39,183 nucleotides of DNA from a virus, in the IMG/VR virus record IMGVR_UViG_3300042922_000468, positions 1 through 39,183 of that record. One strand, 5' to 3'. Made by a program: the position numbers and the translations under genes. The notes beneath the pieces were generated by a model that worked only from the letters and a program-made list of their open reading frames with translations, had not been told where the DNA came from and searched no databases. Each line of letters starts with the position of its first letter. The stretch's first letter is position 1. Shown in pieces: positions 23,667 to 29,510 of this stretch.

Positions 23667-23927
23667 CTAATCCAGTTCTATTCCTTCTATAATAGCTCTT
23701 TCTCTAAGAACACTAGCATATTCCCACATAATTTCTTTTTGCTTTTCTAATAGCTCATAACTGCATTTAGGCTTAAATTCTAATGTCCCTTGCTTAAAGC
23801 TTTCTAGTATCCTCCCTAATCCATTAACTCTAAGTATAACTTGATAATACTCAGCTTTAAATCTTTCTTTATAGTCATCGCTTACCATCATTTCACAAGT
23901 CTTTTTTAAATTCATTTCTCTATCCAT
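23667..23927 (-). CDS. Late-region protein, 86 aa, helical
   Basis: Starts MDREMNLKKTCEMMVSDDYK after AAGGAGAG. It is an all-helical small protein of a kind often found just before terminase genes in phages of Gram-positive bacteria, function unknown. It is the first protein gene after the structured late leader and its terminator. Confidence 0.7.
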   Translation of the reverse strand: MDREMNLKKTCEMMVSDDYKERFKAEYYQVILRVNGLGRILESFKQGTLEFKPKCSYELLEKQKEIMWEYASVLRERAIIEGIELD

Positions 23928-23956
23928 TTATTATATCTCTCCTTCTTTCTTTACAT

Positions 23957-23996
23957 AACAAAAGCACCCTAGTATCTAAACTAGAGTGTCTTTGTT
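23957..23996 (-). terminator. Long hairpin terminator closing the late leader
   Basis: The 17-nt arms 23996-23980 and 23973-23957 pair at 16 positions, with G-U pairs, around a 6-nt loop (TTAGAT). The 3' arm ends in GCTTTTGTT. It lies after the tRNA-like elements and before the first late protein gene. The late genes must be expressed past it, so it is a likely control point. Confidence 0.7.
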
Positions 23997-24039
23997 GAAT
24001 AAAGAGGTTTATGAGAATTTTAGTTATTTGTTTATTTAA

Positions 24040-24177
24040 TAGAGTAGGTTAGGATTTGCACCTAACAGTTTTACCATGCCTTTCCCTATCAAAGAAATTA
24101 CTTAGGAAGGATTCGAACCTTCAATGCCTGGTACCTATCTTATTTCGGTTATGTCTACCTATTCCACCACTACTCTA
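24040..24177 (-). tRNA. Composite tRNA-like element with Leu(UAA)-like 5' half and two T arms
   Basis: On the minus strand TAGAGTAG (24177-24170) pairs with CTACTCTA (24047-24040), 8 bp. Inside, in order: a Leu-type D arm (GTGGAATAGGTAGACAT); an anticodon-like arm ACCGA/TAGGT with loop AATAAGA, so anticodon position UAA (one stem mismatch, and A instead of U at position 33); a canonical T arm GAAGG-TTCGAAT-CCTTC; a 40-nt insert; and a second T arm TTAGG-TGCAAAT-CCTAA next to the closing stem. A normal 3' acceptor strand after the first T arm does not pair with the 5' end. It is either a degenerate tRNA-Leu with an inserted second 3' half or a structured RNA that imitates tRNA. It is unlikely to be a fully standard tRNA. 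Confidence 0.45.
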
Positions 24178-24194
24178 ATATGTCTTATTTAAAA

Positions 24195-24235
24195 TAGCAG
24201 AAGCAACACTCTTGCCATTGGAATTACTTCTGCTA
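24195..24235 (-). ncRNA. 12-bp hairpin within the late leader
   Basis: TAGCAGAAGTAA (24235-24224) pairs over 12 positions with TTGCTTCTGCTA (24206-24195), with one G-U, around a 17-nt loop. Twelve base pairs equal a stacked acceptor plus T stem. TTTTAAAT follows, so it may be a weak terminator instead. Confidence 0.5.
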
Positions 24236-24282
24236 CTTGGTGAGGGAGGATAATACTATGTCCAATTATTAAAAGGGGATTA

Positions 24283-24325
24283 GGAGATTTAAGGGTTTGA
24301 ACCTTATAGACCTTATTCAATCTCC
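24283..24325 (-). ncRNA. 43-nt tRNA top-half mimic: acceptor stem plus T arm only
   Basis: GGAGATT (24325-24319) pairs perfectly with AATCTCC (24289-24283). Directly inside the 3' strand lies a T arm TAAGG-TTCAAAC-CCTTA with a canonical T loop. The D and anticodon arms are replaced by 12 nt (GAATAAGGTCTA). This is the minimal half of a tRNA recognised by RNase P and some aminoacylation and CCA-adding enzymes. No CCA is encoded. Confidence 0.5.
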
Positions 24326-24330
24326 ATATT

Positions 24331-24458
24331 AAGGTGTAATTCATTGAATCCATGATTCTCATAGAGATATAATTCATCAAATCCATTCACCTTGTTTCGG
24401 TCTCATTCGTACCATTGTCCTATCTATTTGAGCTTAACAAAGTCATAGGCTTGATAGG
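24331..24458 (-). other. Further paired segments of the late leader
   Basis: CCTATC (24458-24453) pairs with GATAGG (24424-24419), and AAGGTG (24393-24388) pairs with CACCTT (24336-24331). The second encloses small hairpins TCTC-TAT-GAGA and GAATC-ATG-GATTC. It also encloses two ~17-nt near-repeats, ATGGATTTGATGAATTA and ATGGATTCAATGAATTA. They resemble neither a protein gene nor a full tRNA, but continue the run of tRNA-sized closed stems. Confidence 0.35.
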
Positions 24459-24468
24459 TTCTTTAGTA

Positions 24469-24527
24469 GGTTATAGAGAGATTCGAACTCTCAGCTCTAA
24501 GGCTTCTCCCCAGTTGAGTATATAACC
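24469..24527 (-). tRNA. 59-nt tRNA-like RNA with a near-absent anticodon arm
   Basis: The acceptor stem GGTTATA/TATAACC (7 of 7) is perfect. TA follows, then D arm CTC-AACTGGG-GAG, then only 13 nt where an anticodon arm and variable loop (normally ~23 nt) belong, then a perfect T arm GAGAG-TTCGAAT-CTCTC. The 13 nt can form a 3-bp stem AGC/GCT with loop CTTAGA. A discriminator T and no encoded CCA follow. The conserved acceptor, D and T parts argue against simple decay. It could not decode normally. A G/C hairpin GGGGC/GCCCC lies just upstream at 24550-24535. Confidence 0.5.
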
Positions 24528-24696
24528 ATATTAAGGGGCTTTTACGCCCCAGGCAGTTCTTACTAAATTCCTTTTAAGTTTACTAAGTCCCCACTATGCA
24601 AACCAATAGGTATTTTAGTAACCACATCTTTAGTTTCTTATCATACATCTATAGGAGAGATACACATATGAGAAAGAAGTTACTTTCTATACATAT

Positions 24697-24753
24697 ATTA
24701 TAACACAGGAAAATCAAGTGTTTTATGCTAATTTTATGCTAATTTTATGCTTA
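24697..24753 (-). promoter_or_regulatory. Late promoter with three 11-bp activator-type repeats
   Basis: On the minus strand a TATAAT (24702-24697) preceded by TG and one base forms an extended -10. Upstream lie three tandem 11-bp units: TAAGCATAAAA, then TTAGCATAAAA twice (24753-24721). The spacing is one helical turn. The nearest unit overlaps the position of a -35 box, which itself is poor. This is the pattern of an activator-dependent phage late promoter. The gene for a likely activator (24916-25437) is 160 bp upstream. Confidence 0.65.
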
Positions 24754-24766
24754 TTAACTCTCGCTA

Positions 24767-24916
24767 TTACTTGTTTTCCAATTCTTCTAAAGCTTTTATT
24801 GCTATATCTAAAGCACATACCTCCTCTTTATAAGCTCCACCATAAACTTTAGTTACATAAGTTTCTTTGCTCTTTTTCATGTCTTTTAATTGTTGTATAG
24901 CTTGTTTATTATCCAT
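24767..24916 (-). CDS. Small protein encoded between the late regulator and the late promoter, 49 aa
   Basis: Starts MDNKQAIQQLKDMKKSKETY at ATG 24916, overlapping the stop of the regulator gene (ATGA), so translation is coupled. It is two amphipathic helices. It may be a partner of the late regulator; no family is recognised. Confidence 0.65.
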   Translation of the reverse strand: MDNKQAIQQLKDMKKSKETYVTKVYGGAYKEEVCALDIAIKALEELENK

Positions 24917-25437
24917 CATATAACCCATTTTTCCCAGGTAGCTATATTTTCTAATAATTTCTTTCTCTTTCTATTTACCCAACTTTGTTCTATATTCATT
25001 TCTATAGATATTGCAGTATCTGTTTTATTATCTTTATACCTCATTCTGAGGAGTTTTAAACTTTCTTCATCCAATAAGCCTATATTTGTATCTAACACGC
25101 TGTAATCGAGTAATACGTCCCTTCTACGCCTTTCTAAATTACATAGTTCTATTTTTCTAGTGTCTAATTCGGTTATCTTAGCATCTATTATTCTGAATAA
25201 AGATCTCTCAGCTTGGCTCATTCCTGTAGGACTTGTTTGTACTCTTTCTTCCCATGTTGGAGAACTTATTTCTACTGGTACATTAACATCTACATTTTTT
25301 ATCTGTTCTTCTAATTCCAATATTATATCTTTTAGTACTTTTATCCTATTATCTATATTTAATATCTTCTGGTCCTTTAAGAAATAATTCTTAAGCTTAT
25401 TCTCTATATTAGATAAGTCTTTTTTATCTTTAACCAT
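24916..25437 (-). CDS. Late transcription regulator (sigma-70 region-4-like / ArpU-RinA type)
   Basis: A 173-residue protein. The first ~90 residues are coiled-coil helices. The C-terminal ~50 residues resemble sigma region 4 (LLRMRYKDNKTDTAISIEMN, IEQSWVNRKRKKLLENIATW). Proteins of this kind close the early region of many Gram-positive phages and switch on late transcription. Its location directly before the repeat-bearing promoter at 24697-24753 supports a direct role there. It could act as an activator or as a sigma-like factor. Confidence 0.8.
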   Translation of the reverse strand: MVKDKKDLSNIENKLKNYFLKDQKILNIDNRIKVLKDIILELEEQIKNVDVNVPVEISSPTWEERVQTSPTGMSQAERSLFRIIDAKITELDTRKIELCNLERRRRDVLLDYSVLDTNIGLLDEESLKLLRMRYKDNKTDTAISIEMNIEQSWVNRKRKKLLENIATWEKWVI

Positions 25438-25449
25438 GCTACTCCTCCA

Positions 25450-25740
25450 TCACTCTTGATTTAAGTCAAAAAATCTTCTATTTGAATTAGGACTAAGCAC
25501 ATCATTAAACCCCTTAAAGAAGTAATTATCTTTCTTCCAACTAATTTGAGATATATCAGACATACACACTACAAATTCTTCTTTAAAATCTCCCTCAAAT
25601 ACTCTTGTCATATCTTTAGTCTTAAATATTAATGCAAAATCTCCATCACTTAAATCTATTAACATATTAATCATTTTCTTCATTCTTTCTTTTTTGAGCT
25701 TGTCTAAATGTTCTTTTGGAAATTGTATTATATTATCCAT
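25450..25740 (-). CDS. Early protein, 96 aa, function unknown
   Basis: ATG 25740 overlaps the stop of the HTH gene before it and follows AGGTGA. The sequence begins MDNIIQFPKEHLDKLKKERM; the start MDNIIQFP is common in small phage regulators. The C-terminal part has beta strands (FVVCMSDISQISWKKDNYFF). Confidence 0.65.
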   Translation of the reverse strand: MDNIIQFPKEHLDKLKKERMKKMINMLIDLSDGDFALIFKTKDMTRVFEGDFKEEFVVCMSDISQISWKKDNYFFKGFNDVLSPNSNRRFFDLNQE

Positions 25741-26102
25741 CAATTCACCTCTCTTACAATAGTTCTTTTCTTAGAACTAAATACCTTAACTACTCCAGTT
25801 ATTGCAGGTAGGCTCAAGTTAAATTCTTTAGACAATTCTTTTCTAGTCTTACCCTGTTTAAACCCCTCAGCTATTTTACGATTTCTTTCTATAATGTCAT
25901 TACAAAAAACTCTTTCTTTAATTTCTTTTGGTCTTAATATATCTTCTTCAAAGAAGCATTCTCTGTAAAGTTCTTTTCCATTCTTAAGAATTGTACATAA
26001 GAACATTCTGTCTCTTAACACTTCTTTTATTTTTACTTTTCTAATTGTTTCATTTCTCGATACAGTAAATGTTTTGCCTATATATTCACTTAAATTGCTC
26101 AT
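25740..26102 (-). CDS. HTH DNA-binding protein under a ribosome-site switch, 120 aa
   Basis: An N-terminal beta-rich part (TFTVSRNETIRKVKIKEVL) is followed at ~78-112 by a helix-turn-helix (GFKQGKTRKELSKEFNLSLP, then AITGVV). It ends in basic residues. AGGAGG lies 7 nt before ATG 26102 and is caught in the alternative hairpins at 26110-26147. The gene lies near the end of the early region, so it may tune the early-to-late switch. Confidence 0.7.
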   Translation of the reverse strand: MSNLSEYIGKTFTVSRNETIRKVKIKEVLRDRMFLCTILKNGKELYRECFFEEDILRPKEIKERVFCNDIIERNRKIAEGFKQGKTRKELSKEFNLSLPAITGVVKVFSSKKRTIVREVN

Positions 26103-26109
26103 GATATTT

Positions 26110-26147
26110 CCTCCTGTATACCTACAGGAGTTTTAATGTCCTGTAGG
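26110..26147 (-). promoter_or_regulatory. Alternative RNA hairpins that hide or free the ribosome site
   Basis: On the minus strand, CTCCTGTA can pair with the downstream TACAGGAG, which contains the AGGAGG ribosome site of the HTH gene (8 bp, loop GGTA). The CTCCTGTAGG segment (26130-26121) can alternatively pair with the upstream CCTACAGGA (26147-26139), a 9-bp stem with a longer loop. The two pairings exclude each other: the first blocks and the second frees the ribosome site. There is no T run, so this is a translational control element and not a terminator. Confidence 0.6.
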
Positions 26148-26161
26148 CTAAATAATTAATA

Positions 26162-26473
26162 TTAAATATCTATTTTAGTCATTGGGAAGTAACCTCTTTT
26201 ATGTTCCTTGCTTTCAGATAATGTCCAACCTACTCTTTGTCCATCTTCGAAACAACCAACTATTTTTCCCCACTTATGATATATCTTTGCATCATCTATA
26301 AATGAATACTCATTAGGTTCATCTTCATCATTTTCTCTACATTCTTCACTATATACTTCTTTACATATAGCTTTAAAGGCAGTTTCTTCATGATGTCCTT
26401 TAGAAAACATTTCTGTAATTTCTCCAACAAAATCTTCTCTCATGCATTCAATAATCAAATCATATTTTTTCAT
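26162..26473 (-). CDS. Early protein, 103 aa, function unknown
   Basis: Acidic protein starting MKKYDLIIECMREDFVGEIT after GGAGG. It has a Cys/Glu-rich middle (CKEVYSEECRENDEDEPNEY) and a beta-rich C-terminus (IVGCFEDGQRVGWTLSESK). No family recognised. Confidence 0.65.
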   Translation of the reverse strand: MKKYDLIIECMREDFVGEITEMFSKGHHEETAFKAICKEVYSEECRENDEDEPNEYSFIDDAKIYHKWGKIVGCFEDGQRVGWTLSESKEHKRGYFPMTKIDI

Positions 26474-26494
26474 GTTAACCTCCTAAAAACAAAT

Positions 26495-26677
26495 TTAATC
26501 AACTTTTTTTATTATCCTACTCTCTGGATAATGAACCCCTTTATGTCCATGAAATTCATAGTAAGTTTGCCAAGGCTTCTTAATTACCCTTGATACTGTC
26601 ATTATTTTAGTTTCTATCGGTATATCCCAAGTCAACAATCTTGTTTTAACTTCTAATCTATCACCAACTTTATACAT
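26495..26677 (-). CDS. Small beta-barrel-like early protein, 60 aa
   Basis: The sequence MYKVGDRLEVKTRLLTWDIP followed by KIMTVSRVIKKPWQTYYEFH looks like a small SH3/KOW-type barrel. It starts directly after the stop codon of the 42-residue membrane protein. Confidence 0.65.
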   Translation of the reverse strand: MYKVGDRLEVKTRLLTWDIPIETKIMTVSRVIKKPWQTYYEFHGHKGVHYPESRIIKKVD

Positions 26678-26806
26678 CTATAAATCTTCCTCCCTAACAA
26701 CAATAATCTTGTCTTTATTCTTTATATAAATTCTCCATATACATCCACCAATAAATACATTTATAACTAATATTGATATTGCAATTAATTTAATCCACTC
26801 CCACAT
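26678..26806 (-). CDS. Single-pass membrane peptide, 42 aa
   Basis: MWEWIKLIAISILVINVFIG forms one membrane segment; the tail is charged (RIYIKNKDKIIVVREEDL). ATG 26806 follows AGGAAGTGAG. The gene is too short for most gene finders but has a good ribosome site and abuts its neighbour. Confidence 0.65.
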   Translation of the reverse strand: MWEWIKLIAISILVINVFIGGCIWRIYIKNKDKIIVVREEDL

Positions 26807-26819
26807 ATTCTCACTTCCT

Positions 26820-26951
26820 TCAACAACAAGTTTTTACAAATTCAAACATTGCTCTGCTCTTAGCTACCCACTTACATCTATACCATGGTAATCCTGTCTT
26901 TTTTCTAACTAATTTAGTTCTTTTAGCTAATTTTCTTTGGCGTACATTCAT
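26820..26951 (-). CDS. Small very basic protein, 43 aa
   Basis: MNVRQRKLAKRTKLVRKKTG is followed by LPWYRCKWVAKSRAMF and a terminal CC. The high Lys/Arg content suggests nucleic-acid binding. ATG 26951 follows GGAGA and overlaps the previous stop (ATGAATG). Confidence 0.6.
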   Translation of the reverse strand: MNVRQRKLAKRTKLVRKKTGLPWYRCKWVAKSRAMFEFVKTCC

Positions 26952-27115
26952 TTCTTAGTTCTCCTATCTAATTCATTAACCTTCTCTATAACTTCATCTA
27001 ATTTACGAGTAGTATCATTTAATAACTCTACAATCTGTCTTATATCTCCTCTAGTATCATGAAATATAGATTTTGAAGTCATTTTCACTAGCTTTTTATT
27101 TAATTTTTTAATCAT
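26948..27115 (-). CDS. Small coiled-coil protein, 55 aa
   Basis: MIKKLNKKLVKMTSKSIFHD leads into a heptad-like helix (QIVELLNDTTRKLDEVIEKV). It sits between the HNHc-like nuclease gene and a run of tiny genes. Function unknown. Confidence 0.6.
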   Translation of the reverse strand: MIKKLNKKLVKMTSKSIFHDTRGDIRQIVELLNDTTRKLDEVIEKVNELDRRTKK

Positions 27116-27119
27116 ATTA

Positions 27120-27716
27120 TTAACCCCCTATATACTTAATTGGATATACTTTAAACAATCTTTCAAACTCTTCTAATCCTTTTAACTTAGCGACATCATG
27201 GTGTTTATCACACAAACATATTTTCTCTTGTTTAATAGAGTAAGTTATTCCTTTATCTCCACATATGCAGCATATATTGTGCTTTAAGGTTGTATATAAA
27301 TACTTCCCTATATCGTCTGTACGCTCTAAAGCCGTTTGAGAGAGCGGTATATCTTGTCCTATACAAAAGTCTATTAACCATGTTATAAATTCCCTAGCGA
27401 CCTCTAAACTGCAATTAGATAGACTAAAAGGTTCTATGTCAAAATCTATACAAAAGCTTAAAGTCAATAATTGTCTTGCATACTCAGCTTCATATCCTGT
27501 GTATAAAGAGAAATCTTTTACCATAGCAAATATCTTTTTACGCTGATCTGCTGTTATAGTTCTCCCATCATCAAACTTCAAATCCCCTTTTAGTCCCTTA
27601 TCAGTTGCATATCTTAATATTTCATCCTTAGAAGCATCTGTGACAACTTCTAGAATGACTTTATTATTCTTTTCACTTATCTTTTGAACTTCTATTGGTT
27701 GCCACATATTCTTCAT
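27120..27716 (-). CDS. Putative HNHc nuclease (HNHc_6-like)
   Basis: A 198-residue protein resembling the 'putative HNHc nuclease' family found in replication/recombination modules of Gram-positive phages. The N-terminal half is unrelated to nucleases in an obvious way (GLKGDLKFDDGRTITADQRK). The C-terminal zinc part has CCICGDKG and CLCDKHHDV. It may act as a structure-specific nuclease together with the Rad52-like annealing protein. ATG overlaps the stop of the Cys-rich protein before it. Confidence 0.75.
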   Translation of the reverse strand: MKNMWQPIEVQKISEKNNKVILEVVTDASKDEILRYATDKGLKGDLKFDDGRTITADQRKKIFAMVKDFSLYTGYEAEYARQLLTLSFCIDFDIEPFSLSNCSLEVAREFITWLIDFCIGQDIPLSQTALERTDDIGKYLYTTLKHNICCICGDKGITYSIKQEKICLCDKHHDVAKLKGLEEFERLFKVYPIKYIGG

Positions 27717-27892
27717 GCTTCATTCACCTCATACTTTTTGCAAGAATCTGTTCTTTGTCTGTATCCACACTTTTTAGTGTTTGTACATTTGCCCCTGGAC
27801 CATATAATATTTTTCTTTATTAAAGGCTCATAATATTTGCAACTCCCACATTTATTATCAATATTAGTGGTATCTTTGCCAGTAAATCGCAT
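27713..27892 (-). CDS. Cys-rich zinc-binding-type protein, 59 aa
   Basis: MRFTGKDTTNIDNKCGSCKY begins the protein; further cysteines occur at GKCTNTKKCGYRQRTDSCKK. Six cysteines in pairs suggest a zinc ribbon. It starts right at the end of the resolvase-like gene and overlaps the start of the nuclease gene, so the three are probably made together. Confidence 0.7.
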   Translation of the reverse strand: MRFTGKDTTNIDNKCGSCKYYEPLIKKNIIWSRGKCTNTKKCGYRQRTDSCKKYEVNEA

Positions 27893-28225
27893 CTATTCAC
27901 CTTCTTCATACCATTTATAAATCTTCATCCAATCATCAAATGTCATTGTTACAAGCCACTCGCACCTATCTTTTCTATGAAATACAGTAGGTAATTCATT
28001 CTCTTTTGCATCAGCCTTAGCTTGGCTTATAGCATCATATATGTTTAATCTCTCTACTCTCTTGCACTCAATGTGAATACCTTCCAAACCTATTATGTCG
28101 GCATCTCCATTAGCTCCGCAGTATTGTTGTCCACGTCTTGCGTTATATCCATATTCTTTAAGCTTATTTGAGAGTTCTCTTTCTCCCCTGGCTCCTTTTT
28201 GTTTGCTATTCGTCAAAATCTTCAC
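27893..28225 (-). CDS. Holliday-junction-resolvase-like PD-(D/E)XK nuclease
   Basis: The protein has 110 residues from GTG 28225, or 107 from TTG 28216, which has the better spacing from AAGGTGA. The motifs KGARGERELSNKLKEYG, NGDADIIG and IHIECKRVERLN give the expected Glu, Asp and E-x-K of Hjc-like and restriction-fold nucleases. It probably cuts branched DNA formed during replication and packaging. It overlaps the end of the 99-residue membrane protein gene. Confidence 0.8.
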   Translation of the reverse strand: MKILTNSKQKGARGERELSNKLKEYGYNARRGQQYCGANGDADIIGLEGIHIECKRVERLNIYDAISQAKADAKENELPTVFHRKDRCEWLVTMTFDDWMKIYKWYEEGE

Positions 28226-28505
28226 CTTCTTCTTCTTCTTCCTGTAACCTACTATCTAAAAATTCTTCAAGTTCTTCATAACTAGATAGGATTATAAATA
28301 ATACAAGTGCTACGAATAATAGATTTAATATTGGTGTAATCAGTACAAAAACTTTTACTTTACCTTCTCCCATTATTTTTCTATTCATCAACATAGATTT
28401 ATCAATCATTGTGATATCAGTTTTAGTTTTATATACTAATAAACCTATTGACATTATTGAAATTATTATAGAGACTAAATACAATTTAAATATTAAAATT
28501 AACAC
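28206..28505 (-). CDS. Two-segment membrane protein with acidic tail, 99 aa
   Basis: Two hydrophobic segments (LILIFKLYLVSIIISIMSIG and VFVLITPILNLLFVALVLFI) enclose a short basic loop. The C-terminus is extremely acidic (LQEEEEEGEDFDE). The start is GTG 28505 after AGGTGG. A membrane protein between two nuclease genes is odd. It could affect host physiology or exclude other phages. Confidence 0.7.
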   Translation of the reverse strand: MLILIFKLYLVSIIISIMSIGLLVYKTKTDITMIDKSMLMNRKIMGEGKVKVFVLITPILNLLFVALVLFIILSSYEELEEFLDSRLQEEEEEGEDFDE

Positions 28506-28909
28506 TCAACCACCTCATGTTCTTTCATACCTTCCCAAAAGTTTGAATTACCTAAAGCTCTAAAGATAACATCTTCTTTTTTATATCCTCCATGCCACCA
28601 CTTAAGCTTCTTACAACAGGACCTTGCAGCATCTTTACCTATCCCTAATTTCTTTCTTATTTCATCTTCTGTATATCTTCTATCCTCATTGAATTGCTGC
28701 AATAGAAATTCTTTAAATTCTAATTTATAACTAAGATCTACTTCCCAATTTTGATGTGGACTATCTTTTCCAGTCCTATGATGATTACCACATAAAAACT
28801 TTTTATTTTTCTTGCAATTTACTAAGTATGGAGCAAATCTTCTGAAAATCACATGATGTTTTTCTACTCCTCTAGTAGTTCCGCACACTTCACAACATCT
28901 TTCTTCCAA
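28499..28909 (-). CDS. HNH-type protein, 136 aa
   Basis: Starts at TTG 28909 after AAGGAAGTGA. The motif order is CCEVCGTTRGVEKHHVIFRR followed by FLCGNHHRTGKDSPHQNW, that is, Cys pair, HH and a second Cys/His group, typical of an HNH finger. A C-terminal helical part (EIRKKLGIGKDAARSCCKKL) looks like an HTH. It may be a small homing-type or recombination nuclease. Confidence 0.75.
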   Translation of the reverse strand: MEERCCEVCGTTRGVEKHHVIFRRFAPYLVNCKKNKKFLCGNHHRTGKDSPHQNWEVDLSYKLEFKEFLLQQFNEDRRYTEDEIRKKLGIGKDAARSCCKKLKWWHGGYKKEDVIFRALGNSNFWEGMKEHEVVEC

Positions 28910-28913
28910 ACAA

Positions 28914-29072
28914 TCACTTCCTTTTCGCTCTATCTCTTAATTTGTTCGACTTAATTACTCCTTCTACTTTTAAGCAATTTACATCACATGCTTTTCTTCT
29001 TTCCTCATATCTTTTCTTGTAATAATCATTTACAACCTTTTTCATAAATTTTTCTTTATCTAAAACCTCCAT
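28914..29072 (-). CDS. Small basic protein, 52 aa
   Basis: MEVLDKEKFMKKVVNDYYKK is followed by RYEERRKACDVNCLKVEGVI and a basic end. The start is ATG 29072 with a weak GAAGG site. It precedes the HNH gene. The charge suggests DNA or RNA contact; function unknown. Confidence 0.55.
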   Translation of the reverse strand: MEVLDKEKFMKKVVNDYYKKRYEERRKACDVNCLKVEGVIKSNKLRDRAKRK

Positions 29073-29108
29073 GTTTACTACCTTCTCATTTAGTTATTAT
29101 TTGCATAT

Positions 29109-29152
29109 GAGAATAGAAAGAAATAACTATTGTTGACTTACTTTCTATTCTC
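29109..29152. repeat. 12-bp inverted repeat in an early intergenic gap
   Basis: GAGAATAGAAAG (29109-29120) is the exact inverse of CTTTCTATTCTC (29141-29152). On the minus strand the second arm is followed by ATATG, not by a T run. Parts of it (TAGAAAGTAA, CTCATATG) recur just after the late promoter at 24660-24692. It may be an RNA control element or a protein-binding site. Confidence 0.6.
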
Positions 29153-29187
29153 TTGTTATTTCAGATTATTTTTGATATTTTTATTAT

Positions 29188-29475
29188 CTAAGCTTCATCA
29201 ATATTGCCAAAATACTTTTCTATTAATTCAACCTCATTTAAATTGCTAAAAATCTCTTTAACACTTCCGTCTGTCTCCATATATGCGATGAATTTTTGGC
29301 TTTCGGTTTCTCTTACTGAAAACCAATTGCCTTTCTGTGTTCTATAGAGAACCATGGAATCCAAATAATACATTGGCATATTAAATAAAGTTCCTCTAGG
29401 ATATTTTCTTCTGAACTTATATATTTCTTCTGATTTCTCCGTATCATATTTCTTATTATCTAAAATAAAAATCAT
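29188..29475 (-). CDS. Early protein, 95 aa, function unknown
   Basis: Starts MIFILDNKKYDTEKSEEIYK after GGAGG. It has alternating strands (MPMYYLDSMVLYRTQKGNWF) and an acidic end. A small cytoplasmic protein of unknown role. Confidence 0.65.
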   Translation of the reverse strand: MIFILDNKKYDTEKSEEIYKFRRKYPRGTLFNMPMYYLDSMVLYRTQKGNWFSVRETESQKFIAYMETDGSVKEIFSNLNEVELIEKYFGNIDEA

Positions 29476-29510
29476 ATTTACCTCCTAATATTTTTGAAAT
29501 GCGTATTAAA

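Noticed and set aside
24189-24386. 65-codon frame on the minus strand through the late leader
   Set aside because: It runs across the tRNA-like elements and hairpins, lacks a ribosome site and gives no protein-like pattern. The RNA structures explain the stretch better.
24493-24504. Reading the shortened arm of the 59-nt RNA as a UUA or UAG anticodon (stop suppressor or Leu tRNA)
   Set aside because: A 3-bp stem with a 6-nt loop cannot be aligned with a real anticodon arm, and well-defined phage genes such as the endolysin end in TAA, so UAA recoding is not supported.
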